A stretch of 64,000 nucleotides of DNA, taken from Voacanga thouarsii. Lineage: Eukaryota; Streptophyta; Magnoliopsida; Gentianales; Apocynaceae. Positions within the stretch are counted from its first letter, which is position 1. Each line of letters opens with the position of its first letter. The stretch spans positions 2,976,001 to 3,040,000 of the forward strand of contig JANUWF010001937.1 in NCBI GenBank assembly GCA_026120185.1. The letters run 5' to 3'. Below, in pieces: positions 44,742 through 56,890 of the stretch. Under the pieces are notes generated by a model, which was given only the letters and a program-made list of their open reading frames with translations, was not told the DNA's origin and made no database searches. Made by a program: the position numbers and the translations under genes.

Positions 44742-46156
44742 TGATAAGGACTAAAATCATCTCTATTTTTCTAGTTATTTGAAGTTAAATTGAGATATAC
44801 GTTTGTTATAATAACTAGGCATATTCCTTTCTATTTGACATTTTACTTGTTGAAAGTGTTTTTGACAAATTTGTTCATATTTAAGTTGCTTTGGAGCAAA
44901 AAGGTGAATTTTTTAGCATGCACTTGGTGCCAAGACTAGCAAGTAGACTAGGGGCCAGGTCCACTCTACTGAAATAGTGAAAACAGAGCAATGTCCAGGG
45001 GAAAAATAGAACACACTTGGTGCTAGGTGGGTTGATTGGACCCAGAGCCAGGTTCGCCCTGAAGAGGCAAAAATTATGTGCACGAATTTAGTAATTTTTC
45101 AAAGATTTTGGTATTTTTTGAATTTTTCTCGACCAAGACTCTTCAAGCAACGAATTTAGCATCAAAAAAACCTATAAAACCAAGAGAAAACACAAGAGAA
45201 AAGGGGTGAATCTAAGAGAAAAAATTCCAATCACTAAAAAAAAAGGAGAGATTCACCATTAAAGAAGGGTTGTTCAAGAGAGTCTTCAAATGAGCAGAAG
45301 GAGGCTTATCTATGAGTGCTTTCTATTACCTTTATTTTCTTGTTCTTAAACAATGACGTATCCAATGTTTTCATTGTAATTTAACATTATTTTATGATTC
45401 AAAATTTATGTCAATTTAGTTATTTGATTAATTTTGTATCATCTTTGCTATTTAATTATTTATTATCATTGGATATTGCTGCGGGTCTTCTAATTGACTT
45501 GTGAAATGATGTTAGGAGTTCATTGCATTGATTTCATATTTGTCAAATCTTAATGAACTTGGGAAATGAAGTTACGATTAAAGGACAAAAGTGATCAAAG
45601 ATTAGTTAATTTCACCTCGAGCAAATGGTCATTAGCTAATTTCATGTTTATGAGGAATTGAGTTTAATGCATATTTTGGTTAAGTTGGTTTGATTGGAAA
45701 ATTTACTAATTTAATCAAAAGATAGTGATTCCTTGGATTGGGAAAGAAGTTGAGTCTATATAAGTAAATTCATGACTTGGGAAATGATTGAATTTTACTT
45801 TATATTCCATCATGATGCCAAGATGATGATTACTTGAGATAATTGTTAGATGATTCATTATCATGTATTCTAGGATAATTGTCTAAATTGCATATTCCTA
45901 CATCCTTGAGTTGTATATATTTATTTATTTTTCTTTTCATTATTTTATCACTTTAATGGGTCGGTTAAACAATGAATAAAAAATGATTAATGTGTACTTG
46001 TTCCTTTGAGGATTGATACTCATTAATTCCCTATACTATGCTTGTAATGAGTATACTTACTCGTATGTGTTTTTTGAGATTAATATTTTAATTAAAACTT
46101 AATTAATGAATGGATTTAAATTTGATGATTTGTAAACAACCAAAATTTATGCATCA
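44742..46156 (+). repeat. Athila array LTR 2 (1415 bp)
   Basis: TGATAAGGACTAAAATC... to ...TTATGCATCA; roughly 88-90% like LTR 1 over the parts compared by eye. GGYGCY-type cluster at 44925-45062. Confidence 0.9.
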
Positions 46157-46162
46157 AGTTTT

Positions 46163-46180
46163 TGGCACCATTACCGGGGA
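46163..46180 (+). other. T2 primer binding site, tRNA-Asp type
   Basis: TGGCACCATTACCGGGGA, two mismatches from the Athila consensus. Confidence 0.88.
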
Positions 46181-46452
46181 ACAATTTTATGAAAGTTTAG
46201 ATTTGTTAATTTAACCATATTTATATATTTATATGTTTATATGTTTATATGTATATATGTGAATATGTAAATATGTTCCTTGTATGACTAGGTGCCATAA
46301 TTTGTTGTGTCTGTGTACATGTAATTTAATGTCCCTACAAGTTATAATTTTTTAAACTTAATTTGTAAACATGTACCTTAACTAACTAACTAACTTGATT
46401 TGATATTGTACTATGCATATAGGATGCGAACAAACTACTTTATGCAGGTTCT

Positions 46453-47250
46453 ATGGCTAACTGGAAAAGGGGACAGTATCCTATCATGTCTCAAGGGACG
46501 ACATCTCAACCATCCGACTCTACTACCATAGTAACCCAATGTTTTCAAGAGATAGATGACACATTAGTAAAATTTGAGAAAATGATTCGAAACGTAGAAA
46601 GGCTAATTTGTTTAATGGATTTAGTGATAAAGTCACCATTAGGGGTAGAAACATAATATGATTCAGCTTCCATTATAATCCGAAGTGGTATGGAGCTACC
46701 CGATCCTAGCACGGAACTGATACCATCTTGAGAAGATGGGCCGGAACCAACCCCTTTTGATGAACCTTTTGAAAAACAAACTAAAAAACTAGATTTTCAG
46801 CCACCAGTACCTTACCCCACTCACAACTAAAAAGGAAGAAAAGATGCATAATTTGACAAATTTTTAGAAATATTCAAACAACTGCACATAAATATTCTAC
46901 TCAATTTGATACACATGCCCAAATATGCAAAATTTCTCAAAAATATGCTTGTTAACAAGAAAAGGTTGGAAGAATTATCCACTGTGGTTTTGAATAAAGT
47001 ATGCCCTACCATCTTACATGACCAACGGGTTTTGCCAAGAAAAGAGAATGATCCAGAGAGTTTTTCTATTCCTTGTCTTATTGATACTCTTACATTTTGT
47101 AATGCAGTAGCGGACTTGGGTGCTTGCATTAATCTTTTTCCATACAAAACTTTTGAAAAGCTAGGCCTAAGCGAGCCCAAGCCCACTAGGATAAGTATTT
47201 AACTTGTGGATAGATCTATTAAATATCCTAGGGGAATAATTGAGGATGTA
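46453..47250 (+). pseudogene. T2 gag remnant and protease start
   Basis: ATG at 46453: MANWKRGQYPIMSQGTTSQP then FEKMIRNVERLICLMDLVIK, open for 67 codons. After a stop come ASIIIRSGMELPDPS, FDEPFEKQTKKLDFQPPVPY, MPKYAKFLKNMLVNKKRLEE and NDPESFSIPCLIDTLTFCNA, ending in the protease loop AVADLGACINLFPYKTFEK (about 47107-47165). As in T1 the capsid region is missing. The second half of the protease and the pre-RT spacer are deleted: the equivalent of T1 40253-40873 (about 620 bases) is gone at about 47250. Confidence 0.82.
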
Positions 47251-48060
47251 ATGGTTCGAAGAAGGAGCCAAACCCATAGTACAACCCAAATGTCGATTGA
47301 ACACAAATTTAAGTGATGTGATAAAAGGTGAGGTGATTAAACTCATAGATTCCGGCATCATCTACCCTACTTTTGATAGTATTTAGGTGAGTTAAACATA
47401 AGTGGTACCAAAGAAGGGAGGAATGACTGTGAGTCCTAATAAATAAAAAAAAAAAGAGTTGATCCCAATGAGATTAGTAACCGGTTGGAGGGTTTGCATT
47501 GATTATAAGAAGTAAAATGAGGTAACTAGGAAGGACCATTTTCCTCTCCCGTTCATTGATCAAATGTCAGAAAGATTAGTCGAACATGAGTTTTATTATT
47601 ATTTTTATATGATTTTTTCAGTTGCTTTCAAATTCCTATAGTACCGGAAGATCAAAAGAAGACCACATTTACATTCCCTTTTAGTACATTTGCATATCGA
47701 GGTATTCCTTTTGGTCTTTGCAATGGTCCCTGAACATTCCAAATATGTATGATGGCTATTTTCGAAGGACTTGTGGGAGATATCATGGACGTATTTATGG
47801 ATGATTTTTCTATTTTTGGTGATTCTTTTGACTTATGTTTGGCCAATTTAGAAAAAGTGTTTCAAAGGTGTGAAGAGACCAACCTCGTGCTTAATTGGGA
47901 AAAGTGCCACTTCATGGTGCAAAAAGATATAGTATTGGGACACAAAATTTCAAAGAAAGGAATTAAGATTGATAGGGCAAAAATTGAGGCAATTGAGAAA
48001 CTTCCTCCTCCCACTTCCGTGAAGGTTATTCGAAGCTTTCTTAATCACGCAAGTTTTATA
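47251..48060 (+). pseudogene. T2 reverse transcriptase, catalytic box kept
   Basis: EGAKPIVQPKCRLNTNLSD, VVPKKGGMTVSPNK, LIPMRLVTGWRVCIDYKK and HFPLPFIDQMSERLVEHEF precede a frameshifted middle. From 47749 an open frame gives MMAIFEGLVGDIMDVFMDDF (intact M-D-D active site), LANLEKVFQRCEETNLVLNW, KCHFMVQKDIVLGHKI and IDRAKIEAIEKLPPPTSVK. Stops at about 47383, 47392, 47444 and 47516. Better preserved than T1 at the active site, but not functional. Confidence 0.87.
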
Positions 48061-48749
48061 GACGGTTCATCTTGGATTTCTCAAAAAATGCTAAGCCTCT
48101 TACTTCTTTACTTGAAAATGATGCTATTTTTTATTTTGATTAAAAATGTCTCCATACTTTTAATATGCTTAAAAAGAAATTGATAAATTCTCCAATTTTT
48201 ATTGCACCTGATTGGTCTCTTCCTTTTAAATTAATGTGTGATGCAAGTGAATATGTAGTAGGTGTGGTGGTTGGACAAAGGAGGAATAATCATTATCAAC
48301 CCATCTACTGTGCAAGTAAAACTCTTACGACTACACAAAAGAATTACACCACAATGGGGAAAGAATTGCTTGCAATAGTATTTGCTTTTAACAAATTCCA
48401 TTCTTATCTTTTTTTATCCAAAGTCATTGTGTATACGGATCATTCCGCCCTTAAGTACCTACTAACCAAGCATGATTCTAAACCAAGATTGATAAGATGG
48501 ATTTTATTGTTGCAGGGTTTTAACATAAAGATTAAGGACAAAAAGGGAGAAGAAAATTTAGCTACAAATCACTTATCTAGGTGGAAAATCCTAACCTAGA
48601 ACTTTTGGCTGAAGGAGACATCAATTACACCTTCCTAGATAAACAACTTCTACTTATTGATGGTGAAATTTCTCAAACACCTTGGTATGCAGATTTTGCT
48701 ATTTACTTGGTTGCAGGAATTGTTCCAATGGATTTCACATTTCAATAAG
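48061..48749 (+). pseudogene. T2 RNase H, truncated at the array end
   Basis: 48165-48599 is open: [20 protein letters not shown] keeps the catalytic C-D-A-S, then [40 protein letters not shown] and LSRWKILT. After that frame the homology to T1 continues to about 48745 (equivalent of 42258) and stops without integrase. The right junction joins a Copia LTR in minus orientation. Confidence 0.87.
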
Positions 48750-50303
48750 TTTGAGAAAAAGAATGAACAAGAGAGATAGAAGAAGTGCAAAGGCTTCTAG
48801 AATTTTTTTTTCATAGACGAGTATGTTCTATGTGTTCACAAAACTCACGACTCACAATGATAACTAAGACAAGGAGGTTTGGATATTTCAAAACACCCAA
48901 AAGCTATCAACAGAAGAGGTTCTACTTCGCCTAAACTCTTCTATTCCGTGCATTAAAAAAACCTTTTTGGTTCAAGCTATTAGGCCATTAATATTTATTA
49001 TTTTCTTGGACCCAATGAGCCCAAAATAATAAACATTAATTATTTTTTTCTGGGCCTATAAAATTAACTCAATAAATAATTAATGAGCCTAAATAAACCA
49101 AAATAATTATTTAATCCTTTTTATCTAGTTTAGGCCCAAGTTAATTTTCTAATTATTCAATTTGGGCTTAGGTCTTGAATAATTAATTAACCAATTAAAC
49201 TAGATAATAAATTTAATTTAATGTCTCTTGTTCTTTTATTTTATTCCCGTGCAATAATAAATTAGACTTCCTGAATAAAATAAAATCCTTTTAACTAAGA
49301 CTATTTCCTTGACCTAAAATTAATTAGGACTTACGGGCTATTTCGAGGACAAAAAAGATACATTGCCTTGTCTACTAAAATGACCAAAATACCCCTACTA
49401 TATAAATAGCTATATTTTACATTTTAAATATTATCTAATATCACCATAAAGAAATATTGACCCCAAGGACAATGTTGCATTCGCTATGTCTTCGACCTAA
49501 AGGTGAAATGAATAAAATACCCCTATACACATCGTCGTGCATTTAGAGTGGAATAAGTGTACTAACACCTCTCTAAAAGACATCTACTATCATTAGGCTT
49601 CTAGTCCAATGATCCACGACTTTTTGAAATATTTTCACTTTCCAATGGAGCTATCCTAAAGCAAATATCCAAGTCATGTTCCTAGGGCCCTGGATAATTA
49701 GATCATTCAAACAACCACAAAGGGTGATATAGCGTAGAAGCTATCTTTTACAAGTCTATTTTAACTAACTAGTTACATATAGACAACATATAAGTATACT
49801 AGTTAACTATTGTATATTAACGTATATGATTCCAGCTTCGTCAGATCATCAACTCAACTCAAGTTGTAGAGTATAAGCCCATGTTGTAGCAGTAGTAGTC
49901 TAGGTTTCTACTGCGTAGTACTTTTAGAAACCACTACTACAAGTCCAGTTCTACATATTCGAAATACGTTTGTGTTATAAAATGAGAATACTACTTATTG
50001 ACTAAAGGTAAGCCATTCTCTATTTAGAATTTATAACACAATAACCTTATCATGAAGAGATTCTCATTCTTATCATTCGGTTAAAAACAATAGTTTATGT
50101 ATTAAGTAACCCATGGTCTATACCTTAATGTGAAAGACCTCTATTTACATGAACCATTTATTTAAACACAATGGGTCTTTTCTATTGAAAATTATGCACA
50201 AAAATAAAAACGAATTCACAAATAATTTTTGAGAATAATACTTTTATTAATACAAGTCAAAATTACATCAGAAACCTAGTCTAATAGAGTATACATCCCA
50301 TCA
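48750..50303 (-). repeat. Copia-D LTR remnant, right
   Basis: 5' and middle part of a Copia LTR on the minus strand, beginning TGATGGGATGTATAC at 50303 and cut at about 48750. It overlaps in LTR content with the left remnant (35677-36533 matches 48750-49710 at roughly 88%), so these are two LTRs of one element and not one split LTR. TATA-like box at 49398-49409. AAAGC (50304-50308) is its flanking duplication. Confidence 0.78.
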
Positions 50304-51390
50304 AAAGCTCATTTTCAATTGTGGTATAGTTTGCTTGGGTAGCAGTCCGAGTCTTACTAGCATAGTAAATCAGTTGAAAATGCTTCCTATATCTCTATCA
50401 AAACACAACTCCCACTGCAAAGTCACTCGCATTACACAACAACTCAAATGGAAGTGACCAATCCGTTGACACAAAAATAGGGGAGTCAACTAGCTTTTGT
50501 TTCAAGGTATTAAAGGTAGCTAAACACTTATCATCAAATTTAGGAGCGTTTTTTCTTAAGTAGAGAGGTCAAAGGTTTTGAAATCCTTGAAAAATCTTGT
50601 ATGAACCCTCTTTAGAATCCTACATGACCCAAAAAACTACAAATGGCTCTCATAGATGTAGGTGGAGAAAGTTTTTCAATGGGTTCAATTTTTTTCTTTA
50701 TCCACTTCCAAACCTTTCCTTGATATCTTATGTTCCAAAATGATTCCCTCTTAAACAATAAAGTAACATTTCTCCCAATTCAGCACAAGATTTGTTTCCT
50801 TGCATTGTTGGAGTACTCTTTCCAAATTTTGCAAATATAACTCAAAAGAGTCCCAAAAATAGAAAAAAGTCATCCATGAAAACCTCTATTATCTCCTCTA
50901 ATAATCCTTCAAAAACAGCCACCATATAGTTTTGAAATGTCCTAGGCATATTACACAATCTAAAAGGTATACGCCAGTAAGCAAATGTCCCAAAAAGGCA
51001 AGGCAAGATAGTTTTTTCTTGGTCCTCAAGAGCTATGGAATCTGCTGGTAGCCAGAAAATCCATTAAAGAAACAATAGTACATATGCTCAGCTAGTCTTT
51101 CTAGCATCTGATCAATAAAAGGAAGATAGAAGTGATTTTTTTTCTTATGGCTTCATTCAGCTTCCTATAATCAATACACATTCTCTATCTTGAGACAAGC
51201 CTCATAGGGATGAGCTCATTATTCTCGTTAGGCGCCATAATCATGCTTCCCTCATTTGGTACCACCTGCGTAGGGCTCATTCACATGCTGTCCGAAATGG
51301 GGTATACAATTCTTTCATCCAATAGCTTGATTACATCACCATTAACTACTTATTTCATGTTGGGATTTAACCTTCGTTGGGGTTGTACCA
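50304..51390 (-). pseudogene. Athila-M reverse transcriptase, broken
   Basis: From 51390 leftward: VQPQRRLNPNMK, VIKLLDERIVYPISDSM, NENNELIPMRLVS, MCIDYRKLNEAIRKK and PFIDQMLERLAEHMYY, the Athila RT start; the palm follows in other frames. The RNase H start PFELLCNASDFAVGVVF and YYASKTRTATQANYTTIENE lies at 50308-50450. Stops and frameshifts throughout. At 51391 it is cut by the Athila-1 LTR; at 50304 by Copia-D. Confidence 0.83.
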
Positions 51391-52456
51391 TGATAACACC
51401 GAAATATACTTATATTTACCTAACTATTTGAGGTGATTTTGTGATGTTTTGATATAATAGCTAGCTAATTCCTTTACTTCTTGATGAGATTGAGATAATT
51501 AGTTGTATAAAGATTTTTGTTACATTTTGTGTAGAATTCGTAAATTTTAGAACTCAATTTTAGCATTCTAGCATTGAACTAGCACCGGCCTATAATGTTC
51601 GAATCGGCCCTACTTAATTTTGGAACAATAGGGCAAAATAGCAGAAAAAGTAGAGCACTTTAGCACTACCAGAATAGAGCTGACACTGGCCTTGGTCTGG
51701 GCAATGTCGGTGCTAAGTTTGTTTTTTAGCTGAATTAGGAATTGCATAAGAATCTTTTGGTATCTGACTTGTACACAACTCATAACTCTTAGAGAATGTT
51801 TTTGACAACCTAAAAAGCTATAAATGTAAGGGAAATACAAGTAAAACAAGATGAATTCAAGGATTAAATTCAAGATTCACACTTTGAAAAAAGAATTCAT
51901 TAAAAGAGCATTGTTTCAAGAGGAGTCTTCATAAGAAGAGGAAGAGGGCTTATCTATGAGTTCTTTCTTTACCCTTAATTTTCTTTTCCTTGAACAATGT
52001 TGGATATATGTTTTAATTATTTTTAGACGATGTTTTAAATTTATGATAGTGTATTAATTTTTAGAGATTTGATCAATTTAATTACCACTTTATGGTATTT
52101 GGTTACTTGGTATTGATTTGATGAACTAATCGATTGTTTTCATCTAATTAACTTGAGAAAGAGTTTAGGAGGTGGTTCTAATTTGATTAATTCCAAATAT
52201 ATTTCTTAGCTAATTCGAGAGGGATGTAAAAGAATTAAAGTAATCAAAGGTTTGCTAGTTTCACCTAGAGATAGGGGGATTAATGAATTCCATGCTTTTG
52301 TCAACTAGAGATATGGATACTTATAAAGGAATTTGTGAATCATGCATCTCTTGGTTATGTTAGTGTGGTAGAGATATCCATTAGCTTAACTAGGCGATAG
52401 TGAAACCATAACTTAAGAGAGAGTGGATTCTATATTATTCGTTCATAATGGTAATG
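51391..52456 (+). repeat. Athila-1 5' LTR, first part
   Basis: Starts TGATAACACCGAAATATAC where Athila-M RT homology ends; shares CTAACTATTTGAGG and later words with the other Athila LTRs. GGTGCT/GGCC-rich cluster at 51585-51716. Cut at 52456 by Copia-C and resumed at 58967 (GGTAA against GGTAT as probable target duplication). Joined length is about 1.4 kb. Confidence 0.82.
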
Positions 52457-54376
52457 CTCTAAAAGCATACAGAAGCCGTGCAAGCGCAAGCTAACACTGT
52501 CAAAAACAAAAAATAGAGAGCAACGGAAAGCAAAAAATAATACCTCTGTGCTTTGTTTGACTCTTCACCCGTGAAGAAGCCATGATATCACAAAAAAAAA
52601 ACTCCCTCGGTAGATGATGTCTTAGGGATTGTTGAAGCCTCCGGTTGAAATCCAGCAATTCTTCGACTCCTCCGTGGTATGAACGCAAAGCCTTTGCTTC
52701 TCAGAATACTCTGCCGCCCCATCTAGTTGGTGAAACAACTTAGGTGAGGAATGGCACTTCTTGAATCTTTGCTATTGATTAGCAAAATCAAGAAGAACAA
52801 AAGAAAGAAAAATGAACGAGAGTGAGAGAGCTTGACAGAGGAAAAAGTTCTATTATTTTTTCATGTGTTTCCAGTAAAGAGAACCCTATCACAAGCCACA
52901 ACTATTCACAATATTAGATAATCAAAACACCGGGGTTTTGATATTTCAAAACTCCTAGAGGCTATCAATAGAAGAGGTTTGGGAAAGCCCTAACTCTTCT
53001 ATTTCGTAAAACAACATAACCCTTTAGTCTAGGCTATTGAGCCAAAATTAACTTATTATTTTCCTTGGACCAAATGAGCCCAAAAATAATAACTGTTAAT
53101 TATTTATTTCCTTAGTCTATTAAAAAACTCAATAAATAATTATTGAGCCCAAATGCATTAAAATAATTATTTAAGCCCTTTATTAACTAGTTTAAACCTA
53201 GGTTAATTTTTTTAAATTATTCAATCTAGGCTTAGACCCTGAATAATTAATTAACCAATTAAACTAAATAATAAAATTAATTTCTCTTGTTCTTTTTTTA
53301 TTTCTAATCCAACAATAAATTAGACTTCCTGAATAAAATAAAATCTTTTTTTATGTTGACCATTTCCTTGACCTAAAATAATTAGAACTTACAGCCTATT
53401 CCGAGGACCAAAAAGACATATCACATTGGCTACTAAAATGACCAAAATACATGTACTATATAAATAGTTGTATTTTACATTTTACATATTTCCTAATATC
53501 ACCATAAAGAAATATTAACCCCAAGGATAATGCTACGTTAGCTATGTCTTCGACCTACAGGTGAAATGACTAAAATGCCCTCTACACACCATCGTACATT
53601 TAGAGAGGAAAGAGTGTACTAACACCTCTCTAAAAGACATCTACCATCCTTAGGCTTCTAGTCCAATGATCCACGACTTTTTGGAATATTTCCACTTTTC
53701 AAGAGAGCTACCCTAAGCCAATATCCAAGTCATGTTCCCCAGGACCCGGGATAATTAAATCATTCGAACAATCACAAGGGGTGATATAGTGTAGACACTA
53801 TCTTATACAAGTATGTCTTGACTAACTAGTTGCATATACCTAATATACAAGTATATTGGTCATTCTAAAGAATCTCAACTATAGTATATCAAAGCATACG
53901 CTTCTAGCTTTGTCAGACCATCAACTTATACTCAAGCTGTAGAGTATAAGTCTACGCTGTAGCTGTAGTAGTCTAAGTTTCTATCACATAGTACTTTTAG
54001 AAATTACTACTATAGGTCATGTTCTACGTATTTGAAACACACTTATGTTATAAAATGAGAATACTACTCATTTGCTAAAGGTAAGTCATTCCCTATTTAG
54101 AATTTATAACACAATAACCTTGACGTGATGAGATTCCCATTCTTATCATCTAGTTAAGAACAGTAGTTTATGTGTTAAGTATCCCATAGTCTATACATTA
54201 CTGTGAAAGACCTCAATTCACATAAACTATTTACTTAAATATAGTAGGCATTTTCCAATAAAATCGTGCACAAATATAAAGAAGATTTCACAAACAATTT
54301 CTGAAAAAAAATACTTTTATTAGCACAAGTCAAAATTATATCAGAAACCTAGTCTAAGAGGGCATACATCCCAATA
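52457..54376 (-). repeat. Copia-C 3' LTR (about 1920 bp)
   Basis: Begins TATTGGGATGTATGCCC at 54376 (TG decayed to TA) and ends ...TTTTAGAGCA at 52457. TATA-like box at 53456-53467. Its last 250 bases differ strongly from the Copia-A LTR end but resemble the Copia-D remnant, so Copia-C and D form a subfamily. Confidence 0.83.
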
Positions 54377-54390
54377 ATCTCCCACTTGCA
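54377..54390 (-). other. Copia-C polypurine tract
   Basis: Minus strand GCAAGTGGGAGAT directly before the 3' LTR. Confidence 0.8.
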
Positions 54391-54900
54391 CTCTAAGACT
54401 AAGTAAGTCCATTGGTGTCCACCCCTATGGCATCTAAGTGTCATTTAAAGACTCTCTCCACTAAAGGCTTAGTGAAAGGATCTACTAGATTATTCTCCGA
54501 TGCAATCTGTTCCACCACGACTTCCTGTCTCTAGATGAAATCCCAAATCAGATGGTACTTCCTCTCTATGTGCTTCTCTTTTTTTGTGGTTTCTTGGTTC
54601 TTTAGATTATAAGACTGCACCAGTGTTTTTTGCAATGCATTACAACCAGTTTGTCCATTTGTAGCACGACTCCAAGTTCTAAAAGGAACTTCTGGAGCCA
54701 AACTGCTTCCTTAGATGCCTCCGAAGCTACCACATACTCAGCTTCCATGGTTGAGTCAGTAATACAAAATTGCTTGATACTCATCCATGAAATGGCTCTC
54801 TAGATAAGGTGAAGACATATCCACTAGTGGATTTTCTTTCATCCTTATCCGATTGGAAGTCTAAGTTCGAGTATCTTGTAGAAACCAAATCATCAGCCAT
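54391..54900 (-). pseudogene. Copia-C RNase H and pol end
   Basis: 54784-54602 is open: STMEAEYVVASEASKEAVWL, QKFLLELGVVLQMDKL; the M-E-A-E-Y motif keeps the RNase H acid. Upstream a KSTSGYVF-like word and downstream decayed forms of ADPFTK...RVFKRHLDAI are visible in other frames. Stops after 54602. Equivalent to 7691-8213 of Copia-A. Confidence 0.85.
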
Positions 54901-55944
54901 GTAAACTAGCATACTCTCATACCTTTAAGATACTTGAGAATATGCTTTACAGCCTGCCAATAAACCTCCCCCTGGTTTGACTAACATCTACTAAATAAGC
55001 CTATGGCAAAGAAGATATCTAGCCTAGTACACAGCATGACATACATGAGACTTCCCACAGTTGAAGCATAGGGAATCCTACTCATTCTATATTTTTTTTT
55101 TCTTGAGACTTTGAACAATTCTTTGAAGAAATAGACAACTCATATCTACAAGGGATAAATTTCCCCTTGCATGAGTCTATGCTGAACTTGATCAGTTCTC
55201 TGATTCCTATTTCTAAGAAGCTTTATTCCAAGAATATAACTGGATATAACTGGCTTTACCTAAGTCTTTCATACTAAATTGACTAGATTAACAAACTTTA
55301 GTACATGACAGTGTCCCTATATCATTTTCAATGAGTAGAATATCATCCACATACAGTACAAGAAAAATCATGTTTATATCTTCTAGTTTCATATACACAC
55401 ATAGTTCATCCTCGCTTTGAATGAAATCGTAAGATTTTACAGTCTCATCAAAACGAATGTTCTATGTTCTGAATGACTGCTTAAGTCCATAAATGGATTT
55501 ATTAAACTTATAAATCATATGTTCTTGGCCTTTAGCAATAAAACCTTCTGGTTGGGACATATAGATATCTTCACTAAGATAGCCATTTAAAAATGATGTC
55601 TTGACATCCATTTGCTATATCTCGTAGTCATAATGACATGCGTTGGTAAGGAGGATACAGATGGACTTAAGCATGGCTACTGGGGAAAAGGTTTCCTCAT
55701 AATCAATCCTTTCTTTCTGAGTATACCATTTTACCACAATCCTAGCTTTGAAGGTTTCTACCTTTCCATCCGCTCCCCTCTTCCTCTTGTACACCTACTT
55801 ACACCTAATGGGTTTTATCCCTTCAAGTGAAGCTATAAGATCCCAAACCTGTTTGAAGTACATACACTCAATCTCTTCATTCATTGCTTCATGCCATAGA
55901 ACTGTATTGGCATTAGCAATAGTCTCCTCATACCTAGTGGGATC
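54901..55944 (-). pseudogene. Copia-C reverse transcriptase, broken
   Basis: From the right: [100 protein letters not shown] and [11 protein letters not shown], then the intact catalytic box FLVLYVDDILLIEND at about 55335-55380 and SSQFSMKDLGKASYI. Frame is broken at about 55770, 55590, 55450 and 55290. The better kept RT sequence here shows what Copia-A has lost. Confidence 0.87.
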
Positions 55945-56890
55945 TTATTCCTGATGTTCGAAGACTTGGTCAAAAGACTCTCCAGTCCATCTTTCTGAAA
56001 CTCTAGATATCCTCCCACTACGACGAAGCTCCATTTGTATAGGTTCCTGAGGCTGTGCCTCTTCTTGTTCTATAATCAAGTTGGGAGAAGTATATTCAGA
56101 AAATAACTTCTCTTCAAGTTCTAACCATGTTGAACCTTTAGTTGATGTACTTTGTTCATCCTCCAAGTATCTAGCAATAGTACTCACGAGTACTTTTTGC
56201 TCCTTGGGATGATAAAAGTAACCATCATTTGTACTTTTTAGATACCCAATAAAATAGCATAATTCTAATCTTAGTTCTATCTTGTCTCCCTTTATCATTA
56301 CATAAGTTGAATAACCCCATATCTTGAGGTGATTTAGACTTGGCTTACACCCAGTCGACATCTCATAGGGTGTCCTAGGTACTGACTTGGAAGGCACCAA
56401 GTTCAGAATATATGTAGCTATTTCTAGGGTATATCCCCAAAAAAACATTAGAAGAGAAACATGAGACATCATGCTTTTGACCATTTCTATCAATGTCCTA
56501 TTCTTTCTCTCAGCTACTCCATTCTGCTGGGGTTTCCCTAATGCAGAAAGCTAGGATACTATCTCATGATGTACCATGTAGTCATTGAATTCACCAAGGA
56601 GGTATTCTCAACCACGATCTAATCGTAAGGTTTTGATTAGTTTTACCTGTCTAACGCTCCACTTCAGCCATAAACTTTTTAAACTTGTCAAAAGAGTCAA
56701 ACTTTTGTCTCATCAAATAAACATAACCTTACCTTATACAATCATCTGTGAAAGTGATGAAGTACTCAAACCCCTTCTTGCTGGTGTAGACAAAGGACCG
56801 CACACATCCGTGTGAACAAGACTCAATGCTTCTTTGTCTCTAGCCACATTTTGAAGAATGGACCTTTTGGTCATTTTCCCATAAGACATG
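55945..56890 (-). pseudogene. Copia-C integrase, broken
   Basis: 56493-55945 is an open 182-codon stretch: EMVKSMMSHVSLLMFFWGYT, YILNLVPSKSVPRTPYEM, KIWGYSTYVMIKGDKIEL, GYFYHPKEQKVLVSTIARY and QPQEPIQMELRRSGRISRVS, i.e. integrase C-terminus and the linker to RT. The core upstream (to about 56890) is frame-shifted: words for FKKFMAEVER, NGVAERKNRT-like and TDDCIR-like motifs are seen in pieces. Function as for the Copia-A integrase. Confidence 0.85.

Larger units (their letters stand above)
36534..48749 (+). mobile_element. Athila head-to-tail array (T0-LTR-T1-LTR-T2)
   Basis: Internal end, LTR 37729-39137, full internal region, LTR 44742-46156, internal start, all plus strand. The unit (LTR start to LTR start) is 7013 bp. 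The block starts in integrase and ends just after RNase H, so apart from about 0.6 kb and two internal deletions it equals two circularly permuted units. No target duplication is formed with its flanks; both junctions lie in Copia-D LTR sequence. Confidence 0.85.
26519..51390 (-). mobile_element. Athila-M, minus-strand Athila-like element opened by later insertions
   Basis: The parts read in order on the minus strand: RT 50304-51390, RNase H and integrase start 34493-35346, integrase end 29359-30099, 3' region 28107-29358, polypurine tract, 3' LTR 26519-28072. gag and protease are not in the window and should lie beyond 64,000. Interruptions are the solo Tekay LTR (30105-34487), the Copia-D/Athila block (35347-50303) and Athila-1 from 51391. 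The RNase H reading continues across the 15 kb Copia-D gap (ENEL on one side, AIIFIFYKFHTYL on the other), which shows the pieces were once joined. Confidence 0.82.

Noticed and set aside
55612..55954. Plus-strand frames in the Copia-C RT region (also 54502-54740 type frames elsewhere).
   Set aside because: Reverse-strand shadows of RT and integrase codons.
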